Assembly: GCA_002304925.1 (NCBI GenBank)
Contig: DBPT01000017.1
Span: forward strand, 123,885 to 187,884
Direction of reading: 5' to 3'
Source of the DNA: Prolixibacteraceae bacterium UBA1413
GTDB lineage: Bacteria; Bacteroidota; Bacteroidia; Bacteroidales; Prolixibacteraceae
DNA length: 64,000 bases
Shown here: in pieces, positions 50,042 through 60,900 of the stretch
How the letters are laid out: every line of letters begins with the position of its first letter
How positions within the stretch are numbered: position 1 is the first letter of the stretch
Notes under the pieces: model-generated
What the model was told of the DNA's origin: nothing
Database searches by the model: none
The model's input: the letters and a program-made list of their open reading frames with translations, nothing else
Position numbers and translations under genes: made by a program

Positions 50042-53002
50042 TTAATGGACCACCACAGGGAAGGTTTTCCTGCCCCGGTTGTCTGTGATCTCCAGCAGGT
50101 ATATTCCGGCAGCCACGCCGTTGAGAGGGATCACATTGCGCACTGCATGTTCAAGGTGAAATACTTCCAACTTAATTCCATCCATCCGGTAAAGGGCAGC
50201 CATGCTCTTTTGTCCGGGCATGCCGGTGATGATCACATTATTCCCATCGCCGTAAACGCTGAACCGGCTATGGTTTTTCAGAACAGCTTCGGGATTCCCT
50301 GTTTCGATCAGGCTACTGCCAAACCGGAGGTAAAAGCGGCCTTTTCCGCAAGTGCTGGGTGGAAGCGTTGCCCGGTATTCTCCGGTTTCCGGGCACAGGG
50401 GCGTACTTATGTTCGTTACCCGGTCGTCAAACAAGGGCATCCACCCTTTGGGAAGGGTGACGCCTACGGTTCGGAAGATTACGACACCTCCCTCCGGAAG
50501 GTCAAGGCCCACCGGGATCTCAATGGTGCCGTAAAGACCATTGGGAAGGCACTGTATTTCCAGGTCGGTCCCCTGATCCCCGCCCACCAGCCGGGTATAA
50601 AGACGAAAATTGTCGGATGAAAGCAATCCTGCGTCAAAAGTCTTGTCGACTCCCGTGGTCATGGATTCATGGAAGGCAACCACCGTTCGCCTAACTCTGG
50701 CGCCTGCTTCTGCCTCCAGGGTAAGGCCGTACCAGCCGGGTGCGCACTGTGTTCTTGTGTTAATTGTTTGTAAATATTTGCAGTCGTTTTTAAACTGACT
50801 AACGGTTTGCACATTCCCTGACTTTAATCTAACCTCCGGGGCATGGGTCTGCATGGCCCTGGAAAAAATGGCCACCCCGTTCCCCTTCACATTGATTAAA
50901 AAGCCTTGTCCGCTTTGCAGATAATCGGGATCCTCGCCTCCGTAATAGCTGAATCCCTCGTAATGGTACCCAGAATTGCCAATGGCCCGGTAATACTGCT
51001 GGCTTCCGTCGTATTCACCGGTTTGGTTCCAGAGGTAAACGGCTCCGTAGGTATCTTCCAGGATGTCTGCATTTCTGGCAAGGAAGTTTTCCGCGGTAGA
51101 AGCGAAGGCGGTAATCCCGATGGCCGGGGTGAACGGATTTCCCACCGCATTCCAGCCATGGCGGGGGGCGGTGCAGTACACTGCCGGACTGACCGTATTA
51201 TTCAAGGCACCGTTTAATGTTCCGGAAAAGGTGATCATCCCCTCTTCCGGGGTGCCTGTGGCTGCTGTGCGGATCACATAGCCCCGCCCAGGCTCCAGGA
51301 CGGAAGGGAGGGTGGGGAAGTAGATCCATCCCTCATTCCCCTCTTCACGGTACCATCCCAGGTCATAATCGTTGGCGGGGGCGTAAAAGTTGACGGCCGG
51401 AGCATTCTTTTCAAAACCGGTCGTCACTTCCAGCGGGGATGCCATGATGGTCCAGCGTGACGGGTCGAAATATTTCCGAACCTGAATCTCCCCTGAGAAG
51501 TTTCCCTGGCAAAGGAGGGATCCGTGTGCCGTTTCCAAGGCATTCACCAAAAAGCCGGAAGCTCCTTCCGGATCGGTGTTTGTGAGGGTGACTCCCTCTG
51601 CTATGGTGACGGCTCCGCCGGCTTCCACGGTGACCCGGGCTACGGAAACATCCTGCGTGACCTCCACCAGGTGGCCGGGACGAATGTGTGTTGAAAGCAC
51701 CTGGTCGGTGGGGTAAGTGCGGGCGCTGCCGCACCAGGTGATGCCGTCGGCGCTGGTTTCCCAGATGGTACGGTCATGCCAGGCGCCGTCCTGTTGCGAA
51801 CGGTAGTGGAAGTTGAAACAGTCGGCTGTGGAAAGCAAAACGACGGAGGAGGTCACATTTCCGCAGGAGACGAGGCCGGTATCTATGGCGGTCAGCCGGT
51901 ACCATGCGTCGGCAACAGACACGGGAGGCTGATAGCTCAGGGTGTCAGCCCCGGGAATGTCGTTCCATACTTTGCCATCCCAACTCTCCTGCCATTGGTA
52001 GCGGAAAGATCCCGATCCTCCGGAAGCGGCCTCCGCGGTCATCAGGTCGGGAAGCAATCCAAGGCAGGCGGCCGGGGGCTGCAGAATTACCGGTGCAACC
52101 GGATTACCCTGGAAGGTGACCCTGCGGCTCCGGCTGTCGCTCGACACATGGCAGTCGGCCCCCGAGGCGTGAAAGGTGATGTTCACCTTGTATGCGCCCG
52201 ATTCTGCCGGTGTGCCGCCGTTAAAAGCAAGAACAGCGGTTTGTGATCCCGAGATGATCGAATTGTCGGTGACGTTGACCCATATGCCCGGGGAAAGGTA
52301 TTTCTTCCACTGATAAGCTACCGGCGGAGTTCCGGAAGTAGTTACAGAATAGGAAAAACTGGCTCCTTCGCAGAGGATCACTTGGGTTTTGGAAGGGAAA
52401 ACCACCGAGGGGATGATATCGGTGATCTCATTGACGGTCAGCAAGGCGTCATTGGATGTGAGACTTCCCAGGGCGTCGGTGACCTTCACCCGGTAGCGAC
52501 TTCCCCCGGGATTTTCAAAACCTCCCACGTTGTCGACACGGAGGGTGCCGGGTGATGGGTAGGTGATGTTGGGGGATCCGGAAGGGATATCGGTGAAATC
52601 CGGTTCCTCGGACTGCTTCCGCTGCCAGGTGAAGGTGACGGGAGCGGTGCCTCCGTTGACGACCACCCTGAAAGTGACGACATGATCCTCGCAGTCGGTC
52701 ACGTCGGCGGGGTGGGTGACGATTGTCAGTGCTGCGGGGTTAATGAGATTTCCTGCATTTAGCAGGCCTAATGGACTTTCTTCGGAATGCCTGATACAGA
52801 GACCTCCTGCGGTTTGCAGGACCAATTGACTTCCTCCGGAATGCCCTGTAGAGGTACTTCCTGCCGATTGTACAGACATAAAAACTCCTGCCAGCAGTGC
52901 CAGACACAACGGGAACCCTGTGCCCGGAAAACTACTGCGGCTGTGACGGCTGGAACGGGAATCGCAAAGGATACTTCCGCGTGGTAAAGTACAACTCCTC
53001 AT
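50042..53002 (-). CDS. Secreted T9SS-sorted protein with Ig-like domains
   Basis: The 986-residue protein has an N-terminal signal (FPLCLALLAGVFMSVQSAG), a short tandem-repeat region (54-bp unit), three Ig-like domains (from about 65 to 390; TFRVVVNGGTAPVTFTWQRK, SYSVTTSGTPPVAYQWKK, ASGGSGSFRYQWQES), and a large C-terminal module beginning FHYRSQQDGAWHDRTIWETS. It ends with a type A T9SS sorting domain (GIYLLEITDNRGRKTFPVVV). The C-terminal 480 residues resemble those of the giant adhesin at 54912-64000. Probably exported to the cell surface. Function unknown. Confidence 0.85.
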   Translation of the reverse strand: MRSCTLPRGSILCDSRSSRHSRSSFPGTGFPLCLALLAGVFMSVQSAGSTSTGHSGGSQLVLQTAGGLCIRHSEESPLGLLNAGNLINPAALTIVTHPADVTDCEDHVVTFRVVVNGGTAPVTFTWQRKQSEEPDFTDIPSGSPNITYPSPGTLRVDNVGGFENPGGSRYRVKVTDALGSLTSNDALLTVNEITDIIPSVVFPSKTQVILCEGASFSYSVTTSGTPPVAYQWKKYLSPGIWVNVTDNSIISGSQTAVLAFNGGTPAESGAYKVNITFHASGADCHVSSDSRSRRVTFQGNPVAPVILQPPAACLGLLPDLMTAEAASGGSGSFRYQWQESWDGKVWNDIPGADTLSYQPPVSVADAWYRLTAIDTGLVSCGNVTSSVVLLSTADCFNFHYRSQQDGAWHDRTIWETSADGITWCGSARTYPTDQVLSTHIRPGHLVEVTQDVSVARVTVEAGGAVTIAEGVTLTNTDPEGASGFLVNALETAHGSLLCQGNFSGEIQVRKYFDPSRWTIMASPLEVTTGFEKNAPAVNFYAPANDYDLGWYREEGNEGWIYFPTLPSVLEPGRGYVIRTAATGTPEEGMITFSGTLNGALNNTVSPAVYCTAPRHGWNAVGNPFTPAIGITAFASTAENFLARNADILEDTYGAVYLWNQTGEYDGSQQYYRAIGNSGYHYEGFSYYGGEDPDYLQSGQGFLINVKGNGVAIFSRAMQTHAPEVRLKSGNVQTVSQFKNDCKYLQTINTRTQCAPGWYGLTLEAEAGARVRRTVVAFHESMTTGVDKTFDAGLLSSDNFRLYTRLVGGDQGTDLEIQCLPNGLYGTIEIPVGLDLPEGGVVIFRTVGVTLPKGWMPLFDDRVTNISTPLCPETGEYRATLPPSTCGKGRFYLRFGSSLIETGNPEAVLKNHSRFSVYGDGNNVIITGMPGQKSMAALYRMDGIKLEVFHLEHAVRNVIPLNGVAAGIYLLEITDNRGRKTFPVVVH
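52752..52884 (-). repeat. 54-bp tandem repeat in the T9SS gene
   Basis: Units begin at 52752, 52806 and 52860 (cctgcatttagcagg, cctgcggtttgcagg, cctgccgattgtaca), two complete and one partial. The peptide unit is about 18 residues (LQTAGGLCIRHSEESPLG type). The period is a multiple of three. Confidence 0.7.
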
Positions 53003-53374
53003 CGTTTTGTGCGTTTATCCGGACACAACTGTCCGGATGGCCAAAAATCATTATTACGCACCCCTGACAAGGATAAAGAATCACTCTGTCAGGGTAAAAT
53101 TACGATGGTGGTTGTGGTTTCCGTTTAAGTGGGAAGAGTTCCTACTATTCAGGTCAATGTATCCGCCTGGCGGACAAGGGTTTTATTTCCTTCCGGAACA
53201 AGGCAAAGGACAGAATCAATATACGATAAATCCTGGAAGAAAGCAAATTTATTTGGAAGGTGGTTTTGGAAATTCTACTCCCGTCTTCCGGCGGGTACTC
53301 CTCCCGGGAAGGAAAGATTCTATTCGATTTCCGTTGGTGCCTCTGACAACAAATATCGCTATATTCGTTGTCCT
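53003..53374. other. Divergent gap between the T9SS gene and the nucleotidyltransferase gene
   Basis: The gap holds a perfect 9-bp hairpin at 53017-53038 (atccggaca / tgtccggat, loop caac), 15 bp from the start codon of the T9SS gene, possibly an operator or mRNA structure. A frame open from 53129 extends into the nucleotidyltransferase but its first 82 codons (many Trp, Arg, Ser) show no family resemblance. Confidence 0.5.
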
Positions 53375-54709
53375 ATGATGACCAACGCAGCGCTGTTCCT
53401 TTTCATCGGCAAAAGCCTGGCGATGGATGGCAACCCATCTGTAAGGGAGGAGGTTGTAGCGGCCGTTTCCGGGGGAAGGGTTCCCTGGGAGGCGTTCGTG
53501 TGGACTGGAAGCAGCCATTATGTGCTGCCGGCGCTCTGGTCAGCATATGAGCGGAATGGAATAGCGCCCCTGATTCCGGAGGAGCTGGCGGAGCATATGG
53601 CTGCCATTTATGCCCTGAATGCCGTTCGTAGCCGGCGTATCACGGAGCAGTGCCAACGAATTCACGAACGGCTCGCTTCCGCGGGAATGCATCCCCTCTT
53701 TTTCAAAGGGGCGGCGTTGCTGATGATGGGCCTCTTCAGGGACAGCGGCGACCGGATGATGGAAGATATCGACCTTCTCCTTCCGGAAGCGGAAATTCCG
53801 GGTGCCGTGGATCTCCTGCTGAAAGAGGGATATCTGCGGCATCCTGTCGATGAAGAAAAGAAAGTGGTGTATACCGATCACCATCATCTTCCGCCCATGT
53901 ACCACCCCCGGGAGGTGACCACCCTGGAAATCCACCGGTACCCTGTCCATGAAGATTTCCGGAAATATATGGCTGCGGAAGAGATCATCAGGGAAGCAGT
54001 TCCGGCAGGTTCCGCAGGGATGGTTTACAGCCACTCACCGGACGATCATCCCGGGTCTATTCCCGGAAAGATTACGGGGAGGCATAACTCCTGTCAGGCG
54101 CAAGGCGAAGATGGAGTTCCATTATTCGTCGCATGTCCGCGCCATGCCATGACCCTGGTTTTTCTCCACGAGCACCGGACTGGCAGCGGATACCTTTCTT
54201 CCTCCGGAACGCTCAAAGGGGCGCTGGACTTTTACCTCCTGTCCAGGCTCCGACCCCCAGAACCCGGCGATCTTCCGCATGGAAAGTTAAGGAACAAATA
54301 CCTCCGGTATGCCCGGGCGGTACAAAAGATCATGGGCGTTGCCCCCGATATTCCGGCCACGGAAGCTTCACAAAACCCTTTTAAGGCAGGTTTAGGTGCC
54401 AGGGAAGAAGCCAACTCCCCGGCCGGGGTCTCTCTGATCAACAAACAGCTTCCGTCGGAATCGGGCGTACAGTTCGGACCGGCCCGGGAAATTACGGGGA
54501 GAAAGTGCCGGGAGTTATGGTGGCGGAAGGAGTTGTTCCTCCTTGACCATCCCGGGATCGATCACTTCTGGTTTGAATTCCTCTATACCCCGGCGGTTTT
54601 CATGGTATTGCTGGTCCGGTCGGTATGGTCACCTGCCGACCGTCAACTGGTGAAGTCAAAACTCCGGAAAAAACTGAAAATTCGGGCCGCACGACAACGG
54701 GGAATCTGA
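53375..54709 (+). CDS. PF14907-type nucleotidyltransferase family protein
   Basis: The 444-residue protein has LFFKGAALLMMGLFRDSGDRMMEDIDLLL (about residues 108-136), the conserved K-G and D-x-D core of the uncharacterised nucleotidyltransferase family (PF14907). A later LEIHRYP strand supplies another conserved residue. Members are found with HPr-kinase-like genes in RiPP (lasso-peptide) and exopolysaccharide clusters. Starts at 53375 and 53378 (ATGATG) are equally possible. The C-terminal third is helical with basic end. Genes for a precursor cyclase or PqqD are not present in the window. Confidence 0.75.
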   Translation: MMTNAALFLFIGKSLAMDGNPSVREEVVAAVSGGRVPWEAFVWTGSSHYVLPALWSAYERNGIAPLIPEELAEHMAAIYALNAVRSRRITEQCQRIHERLASAGMHPLFFKGAALLMMGLFRDSGDRMMEDIDLLLPEAEIPGAVDLLLKEGYLRHPVDEEKKVVYTDHHHLPPMYHPREVTTLEIHRYPVHEDFRKYMAAEEIIREAVPAGSAGMVYSHSPDDHPGSIPGKITGRHNSCQAQGEDGVPLFVACPRHAMTLVFLHEHRTGSGYLSSSGTLKGALDFYLLSRLRPPEPGDLPHGKLRNKYLRYARAVQKIMGVAPDIPATEASQNPFKAGLGAREEANSPAGVSLINKQLPSESGVQFGPAREITGRKCRELWWRKELFLLDHPGIDHFWFEFLYTPAVFMVLLVRSVWSPADRQLVKSKLRKKLKIRAARQRGI

Positions 54710-54716
54710 TTGTGAC

Positions 54717-54806
54717 CGAATCTTTCACCTTCCGTTTACGTGTTTCAGTATCCTGCAGATAAAAGCTGACCTGTATGGCCAATTGCTCGTCCGGGACATA
54801 AACCAC
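54717..54806 (-). pseudogene. Possible DUF4143 ATPase C-terminal remnant
   Basis: About 30 codons read VPDEQLAIQVSFYLQDTETR and KRKVKDS, which match the last strand and helix of DUF4143 ATPases (IQVSxxLxDxETRxRE). No upstream domain is present; the flank 54807-54911 contains no gene. A second remnant of the same family lies at 47544-47867. Confidence 0.45.
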
Positions 54807-54911
54807 TCCATTTCAATAAACTGTCCACTTAAACCAGAATACATCCCTACACCCAATTGGAGACAAGAATGTATTCTGTGTTTAATGAGAATCATCCATT
54901 AATAGGTTCAT

Positions 54912-57900
54912 TTACTCTTTAAGAACAGGCAATTTAATAACCTGAGTCCCTCTGTCACCTTTAATGCTCAAAAGGTATACCCCTGTAACCAAATCTTGTG
55001 CCGGAATATCGTTTCGAGATTCATTATCCAAGCGATATTCTCCTAATTTCCGGCCGTTAATGTCATACACGATTGCCGTTGTATTTCTTCCTGCCGCCCC
55101 AAAGATTGTAATTTTACTATTTGCATAACGGGCTGACAAGTGAATCAGATCCTTCACTATAGGAGATATAGGAGTTGCACTTCCGAATCTGATATAAAAC
55201 CTTCCTGTGCCATAACTGTTTTTCGAAAGGGAAGCAGTATATGAATGAGAATTGTCAGGCATGTAAGTATTGACACGGAGAAGTCTGTCTTCCAACACCG
55301 GAATGATGTCTTTGGGTAGAATTATTCCGTCCATCCTGAAAGTAACCATTCCTCCCTGAGGGAGATCCACCCCCACGGGAATGACAAGGGACTCATATTG
55401 GTTATCGGGCAGACTCTGAATCTCCATTTCATAACCTTCATCATCCGAAAGAAGAGTGGTGTAAATCTGGAAATTATCCGTTGCCAGGAGACCTGCCTCA
55501 TAGGTTTTGTCGAGGCCGGTGGTCATGTTTTCATTGAATCCGACGGCTGTATAGCGGGCTTCACCACCATTCTCAGCAATAAGTGTAATGCCGGGCCAAC
55601 TGGTATGGGCTGATTTGAGCTCCAGCGATGGACGTGCAAATTGCATGGTTTTGGTAAACCTGATGGTACCCCCGTTACCTCCGGCATTGATGAGAAATCC
55701 CTGACCGGCCTGGACCTCCTTATCAAGCAGTGTGACAATTCCACCATACCAACCTTCCCAGTCTTTTGGAATATAACCGGTATTACAAATTGCCTTGTAG
55801 AACTGACCCGAACCATTATAGGTTCCTGTTTCATTCCATACATAGATGGCAGCATAATATGGCTCAAGTATGGCATAATTTTCCTTTAAGAACCAGTTTG
55901 AAGGTGGTGAACCACCATATATCCAGTCCTCTGCAACCCTGATGGCTGAAGTGTATGGATTTCCGATTGCATTCCATCCGTCACTATGGGTTCCGTCTAC
56001 GTTCGTATTGAATACCTGAATGGTGACATCCCCGTCATTCAGGGTACCCGGGAAAACAAGGCGGGTTTTTTCGGAAGCCAGGGCAGCCAGATACCCTTTT
56101 GCGGAAATAAGGGAGGAAGGAAGTGGGGGAGCGAAGTAGTTCCATCCATAATTGTTTGATTCTATGTAAGTTGCAAAATCATAGCTTCCTTCATACATAT
56201 TGATGCTGTCGGCATTCGTTTCAAATCCGGAACCAACTGTGACGGGAGGAGATGTGATATACCACCGTGAGGAATTAAGCCAGCGTTTATAAGTTAATTC
56301 TCCTGAGAATCCGTTATTTACAGAGATCAGCGTTCCATTTTTGTCGTCAGCTGAAGAATCAATGATAAAGCTTGAACTGTTGCCAACGTTGGTGAGCTTT
56401 CCTCCGGAAAGGATGGCCACTACTCCTCCACCTTCAATAAAGGTATTTCGGACAGAAACTGGAGAGGTGACCTCGACTGAATGCCCGTCTCTGATCCTTA
56501 TGGATAAGGCCTTTTTATAGGTCGGATAAGAGTTGGCGAATGTCCAGGGGCCTGAGGCATTGCCGGTACGGCTGGTTTCCCAGATATCGGTGTTGGTCCA
56601 GTTGTCTGGCCAGGTATTACCTTTGGTACGGTAATGCAAAAAGCAGACGGGAACTGTGTATGTAGCCTGACATTCAGCCACTTGTCCGCATCCATCAGTA
56701 ACCTTATAGGTCACTACGCTAATCCCGCCTTCTGATGACGGGGGAGGATATGCTGCAATAAGTTGATCTATGGTCGGTGCTGTTATATTGCACCCCCCTG
56801 AATTAGTAAATTGGGCGAGCCAGGAACGGTAATCAGTTTCGATTTCAACAGGAGTGAGGCAGTCTGTAATTGTACCGGGTCCAGGGCATGACACAGTGAG
56901 GGTCTGGCGGGGTTCGACCTGGTAGGATGCGGTTCTAGTCACAGTGCCACAGACATCAACAACTGTCCATGTGACTGACCCATTCCCGCCATTGCACAAA
57001 TCAGGATAAGTTACCTGGCTGCGAGTTATGGCAGGAGAGCAACCGCCGGTAGCTGTCAGGCTATTTAACCATTGTTGGAAATCGGTATCCAAGTCCAATT
57101 GTTGCGTATACTGACAATGATCGCGAATAAAATCGCCAGGAGTGCTAACCGTCAAAGCTGGAGGAGTAGTCAGTGTAAATGTGGCTGTTCTGACAATATC
57201 ACTGGAGCAAAGGTCACTCACTATACGTTGTACAGTAACTGTTCCCCCAGTGCAAAGGCTTGGAGCCTGCGGATCAGTCGGATTAAAAGTTGCTGACGGA
57301 TCACATCCTCCCCTGTATCCAAAGCTGTTCAACCAGGCATTGAATGCCGTGTTTACAAAATCCTGGGTAGGATAATCGCATGCCGAAATAGATATATCAT
57401 TTGGTTGATCTACCTGCAAAGCATCCGCAGGCCTGATGGTGAATGTAGCCTTATGCGTGGTGGTGGTATAGCCAATGTCAGAAATAGTCCAGGTAACCAC
57501 GGTTGAACCACCGCATAAATCAGGTGCTGTGTTGTTGTCAGGGACAACACTCGGAGAACAGCCACCGCTGGCGTTTGTGGATGCTAACCAGGTAGTGAAT
57601 TCGTTATTCAAATCATTCTGATTGGTAAAATGGCATGCATCCTGGATAACGTCAGACGCTTTGTTCAGGACTATTGGTGGAGGTGGAGTAATTGTGAATG
57701 TTGCCGAGAAGGAGTCGTCGTAACATCTGTCCTTAATCTCCCAGGTAACGGTAACGGATCCTCCGTAAAAGTCGGGAGCGGTGGTGTTATCTGGCAGGAA
57801 TGTTGGTGAAATCCCTCCTGAGACAGAGGTAGTGGCCAGCCAGGCAGCAAAGTCTGCATCAGCCGCTGCCTGATTTGTAAAATCACATGCTGATCTCGTA

Positions 57901-60900
57901 ACGTTAACTGCTTTAGTGACAACCACAGGAGGAGGCGGGGTTACTGTAAAAGAGAATGTAGCTTCCTGTCTTGGAAGACAAAGGTCCTCAACACTTGCTG
58001 TAAAAGAGTAGGTTCCACCGCACAAACCGGGAGCGACAGGGTTCTCGGGATTTATGATAACATCATGTGCACAGCCTCCTGTTATCTGAAAGCCGGCATA
58101 CCAGGCATCAAATGCTGCATTTAAGTCAGCCTGAGATGAAAAGTCAGATGATGGACGTGTCACGTTGTCGGAGGTGCTATAAACAAATGCCGGAGGTGGA
58201 GTGAGCACAAATGACGAAGTGACAGTAGTTTCATTCAGACAGGGTGGATCAGTTACTGAGTAGGCTACATTAACTGTGCCGCCAGTGCATAATTGAGGTG
58301 CTGTTGGATTTGGGGGATTAAAGCTGGTACTGGGGTTAAGAGATCCATTTACCTTAAATCCCGATAACCATTCGTTAAAAACGGAATCAACGGCACCCTG
58401 ATTTGCAAAATCACATGATGAAACCGTTTTTGGATCTGGTTTCAGAATGGTTGGGGCTGGTTCGATAACCAGATCGGCTCTTCTGCGGCAACCTTCCGAG
58501 GTGGAACATTGCACGTAAAAAGGATAAATACCGGGCGTATTGGTATCGGTTAAAGAAGTGTACGGTGCACCAGCTGTTGTCCTTTCTGTTGCCGATAAGT
58601 CAGTGAACGGATTGAAAGGACTTCCCTGATGCACATGAGCCCCACCGGCTGATGAGGTGTACCAATAGAGCACGGCATTGATAGAATAATGTACTGTAAT
58701 ACTGATATAATCAACATAGGCAGTCCTGGAATAATAGTTATTTGTATTGTATACAGAAAGGTAAACACCGAAATCAATATCGTTGATTTGAGAAGGAGAC
58801 CAGGAAGCACCCCAGAGATCTTCAGATCCTCCATAGTTTACTGTTTCGTTTGCTGTAGGCCAAATAGAACTACTAGCTTTATTGTCACCCGTAATATTTC
58901 CATCTTGGTTTCTAAGTCGGAGAATATTGTCTCTTATCCGGTTATTATTGGATACTCCGGTTGAGTAACGTTTGATTGAAACTATAATTCCTTTAATGGT
59001 GGCATCATCTGGAATATTAAAACCGAAATTTGTAATCCTTAGATAATTGCTGTAGGAATTCCCCGAAACATAAGCATATGCATAATATCCATTGTCTGTT
59101 CTGGCATCATCGGTATCGTACCAATTCCCACCAAGGTTGCCGGAATTAGCTGTTGTTCTACCAAAATTTGGTCCAGCCGCTAGACTCCCCTGAGGGCATG
59201 TAGATGTTGAGGTAAGGGGAGGAACAGATGAGATTTGACTACCTTTACAGATTGTTACTCCTGAAGGATAGGGGGCATCCACAACAGTGATGACAGTTGA
59301 AGAGGAAACGGTACAGTTTCCTCCCGGAACTGGGGAAAAGGTCAATGTTATTTCGCCTCCGGTGGTGGGATTTGGTAAAATATATGTAGTATTTGGTGAA
59401 TTGGGGTATGTGAAAGTCCCTCCTGCAGAGTTGTCATTCCAAACCACAGATGCACCTGGAGGATCAACGGTACCTGTAAGTACAACTTCGTCTCCCATAC
59501 AAACGGTTTGGGGATTTCCCGCGAAAGCGGCAACGCTTGGCTTGACAATAATATTCCTGGTTTCATAAACACCCGTACAAGAATATTCTTCGTCGCCATC
59601 GGGATCGTTGGAGGTGAGGGCAAGGGTGATAACTCCCGAATAATTTGCAGGGGGTGTATAAGTGACATTAGCTGGTGATGTGGTACACGAAGTATTGCTT
59701 AGATTTCCGTTAATTCCTGCATTGGGCGGATCGAGGCTCATGATAGACCAGGACGCACAAATGTACCCACCGGTCCGGTTTTGAAGAGTGGCACCAGTCA
59801 ATGGTATAGCTGTCGGTGAGCCTGAGCAATTAACTTCAATGTCAGGTCCCGGGTTGACAATATGGTCCGAAATAACTTCGAGATGTAAAAGGTCAGAATA
59901 TGATGTACATCCATATTCATTCGTAATCGCAAACCTAAAGTAATAGTCGCCAAGGAACCGGTAAGGAGAGGTTTCTCCGGGTGGCATTTTATACTCGTAG
60001 TGGGATGTTACTTCGCCAATAGCATCTTCCCATACCGATGAAGGACCTTCAGGTGTACCTATGGAATACTGCCATTTCCAGTTATAAGAATCAAAATATG
60101 GCATGGTGGGGTAAACCCATTGGTAATTGTTCCAATAAAACACTTCCAGGTCATTATCGGCAATGTAATAAACACTGTTTCCATTACACTGCCGCAAATA
60201 GTCCACTCTTGGATTAATATACTGTTGGTGAAAGGTTGTTCTCAAACTAAGTGAAGGATTGGGATTGACTGTTACGTTGACTGTGAATGGATAGCCGGTG
60301 CAGCCTCCTCCGGAAACGGGTGTAACAGTATAAGTGACACTCCCCGGATTATTTGGATTGATGAGATTTAAAGTGTGACTTATTTGAGTCCCGCTTCCGT
60401 TGGAAACTCCCGTAACGTTGCTGGCTGTAACAGTCCATGAGTAGTTAGTTCCGGGAGGAACAACAGATCCTTCAGGAATTCCTGTTTCAGGTGCAAGAAC
60501 GAAAAGGCTTCCGTTGCATATTGCAAAAGTTTGGTTGGGAATAACCGGTGCCTGGTTAACGGTAATGGAGAATGTACAACTGTTTGAACAGTTCCCCGCT
60601 GAAGTATAGTTATAGGTAATACTGTGCAGTCCAACACCTGCAAGTGAGGGATAGAATGAGTTGTCAGTTACTCCTGGTCCACTGAAGGTTCCGCCTGCTG
60701 GGGAAAGACCCGCAAGAGTGGAAAGATTGATGGGATTATCATTTAGGCATAAGGTCTGATTAGAAGGGCAAGTTACTACCGGAATTGGGTGAACTGTCAC
60801 CGTGTGATTAACCGAAGTGCCGGAACAAACTCCGACTGAAGGAATAATCGTGTAGGTTACGGTGCCTGCGTGGGAGCCGCTTGGATTGGTCAGCGTTTGT

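Noticed and set aside
53129..53374. Upstream in-frame extension of the nucleotidyltransferase
   Set aside because: Composition is unlike the rest of the protein and no family segment is visible; ATG 53375 is preferred.
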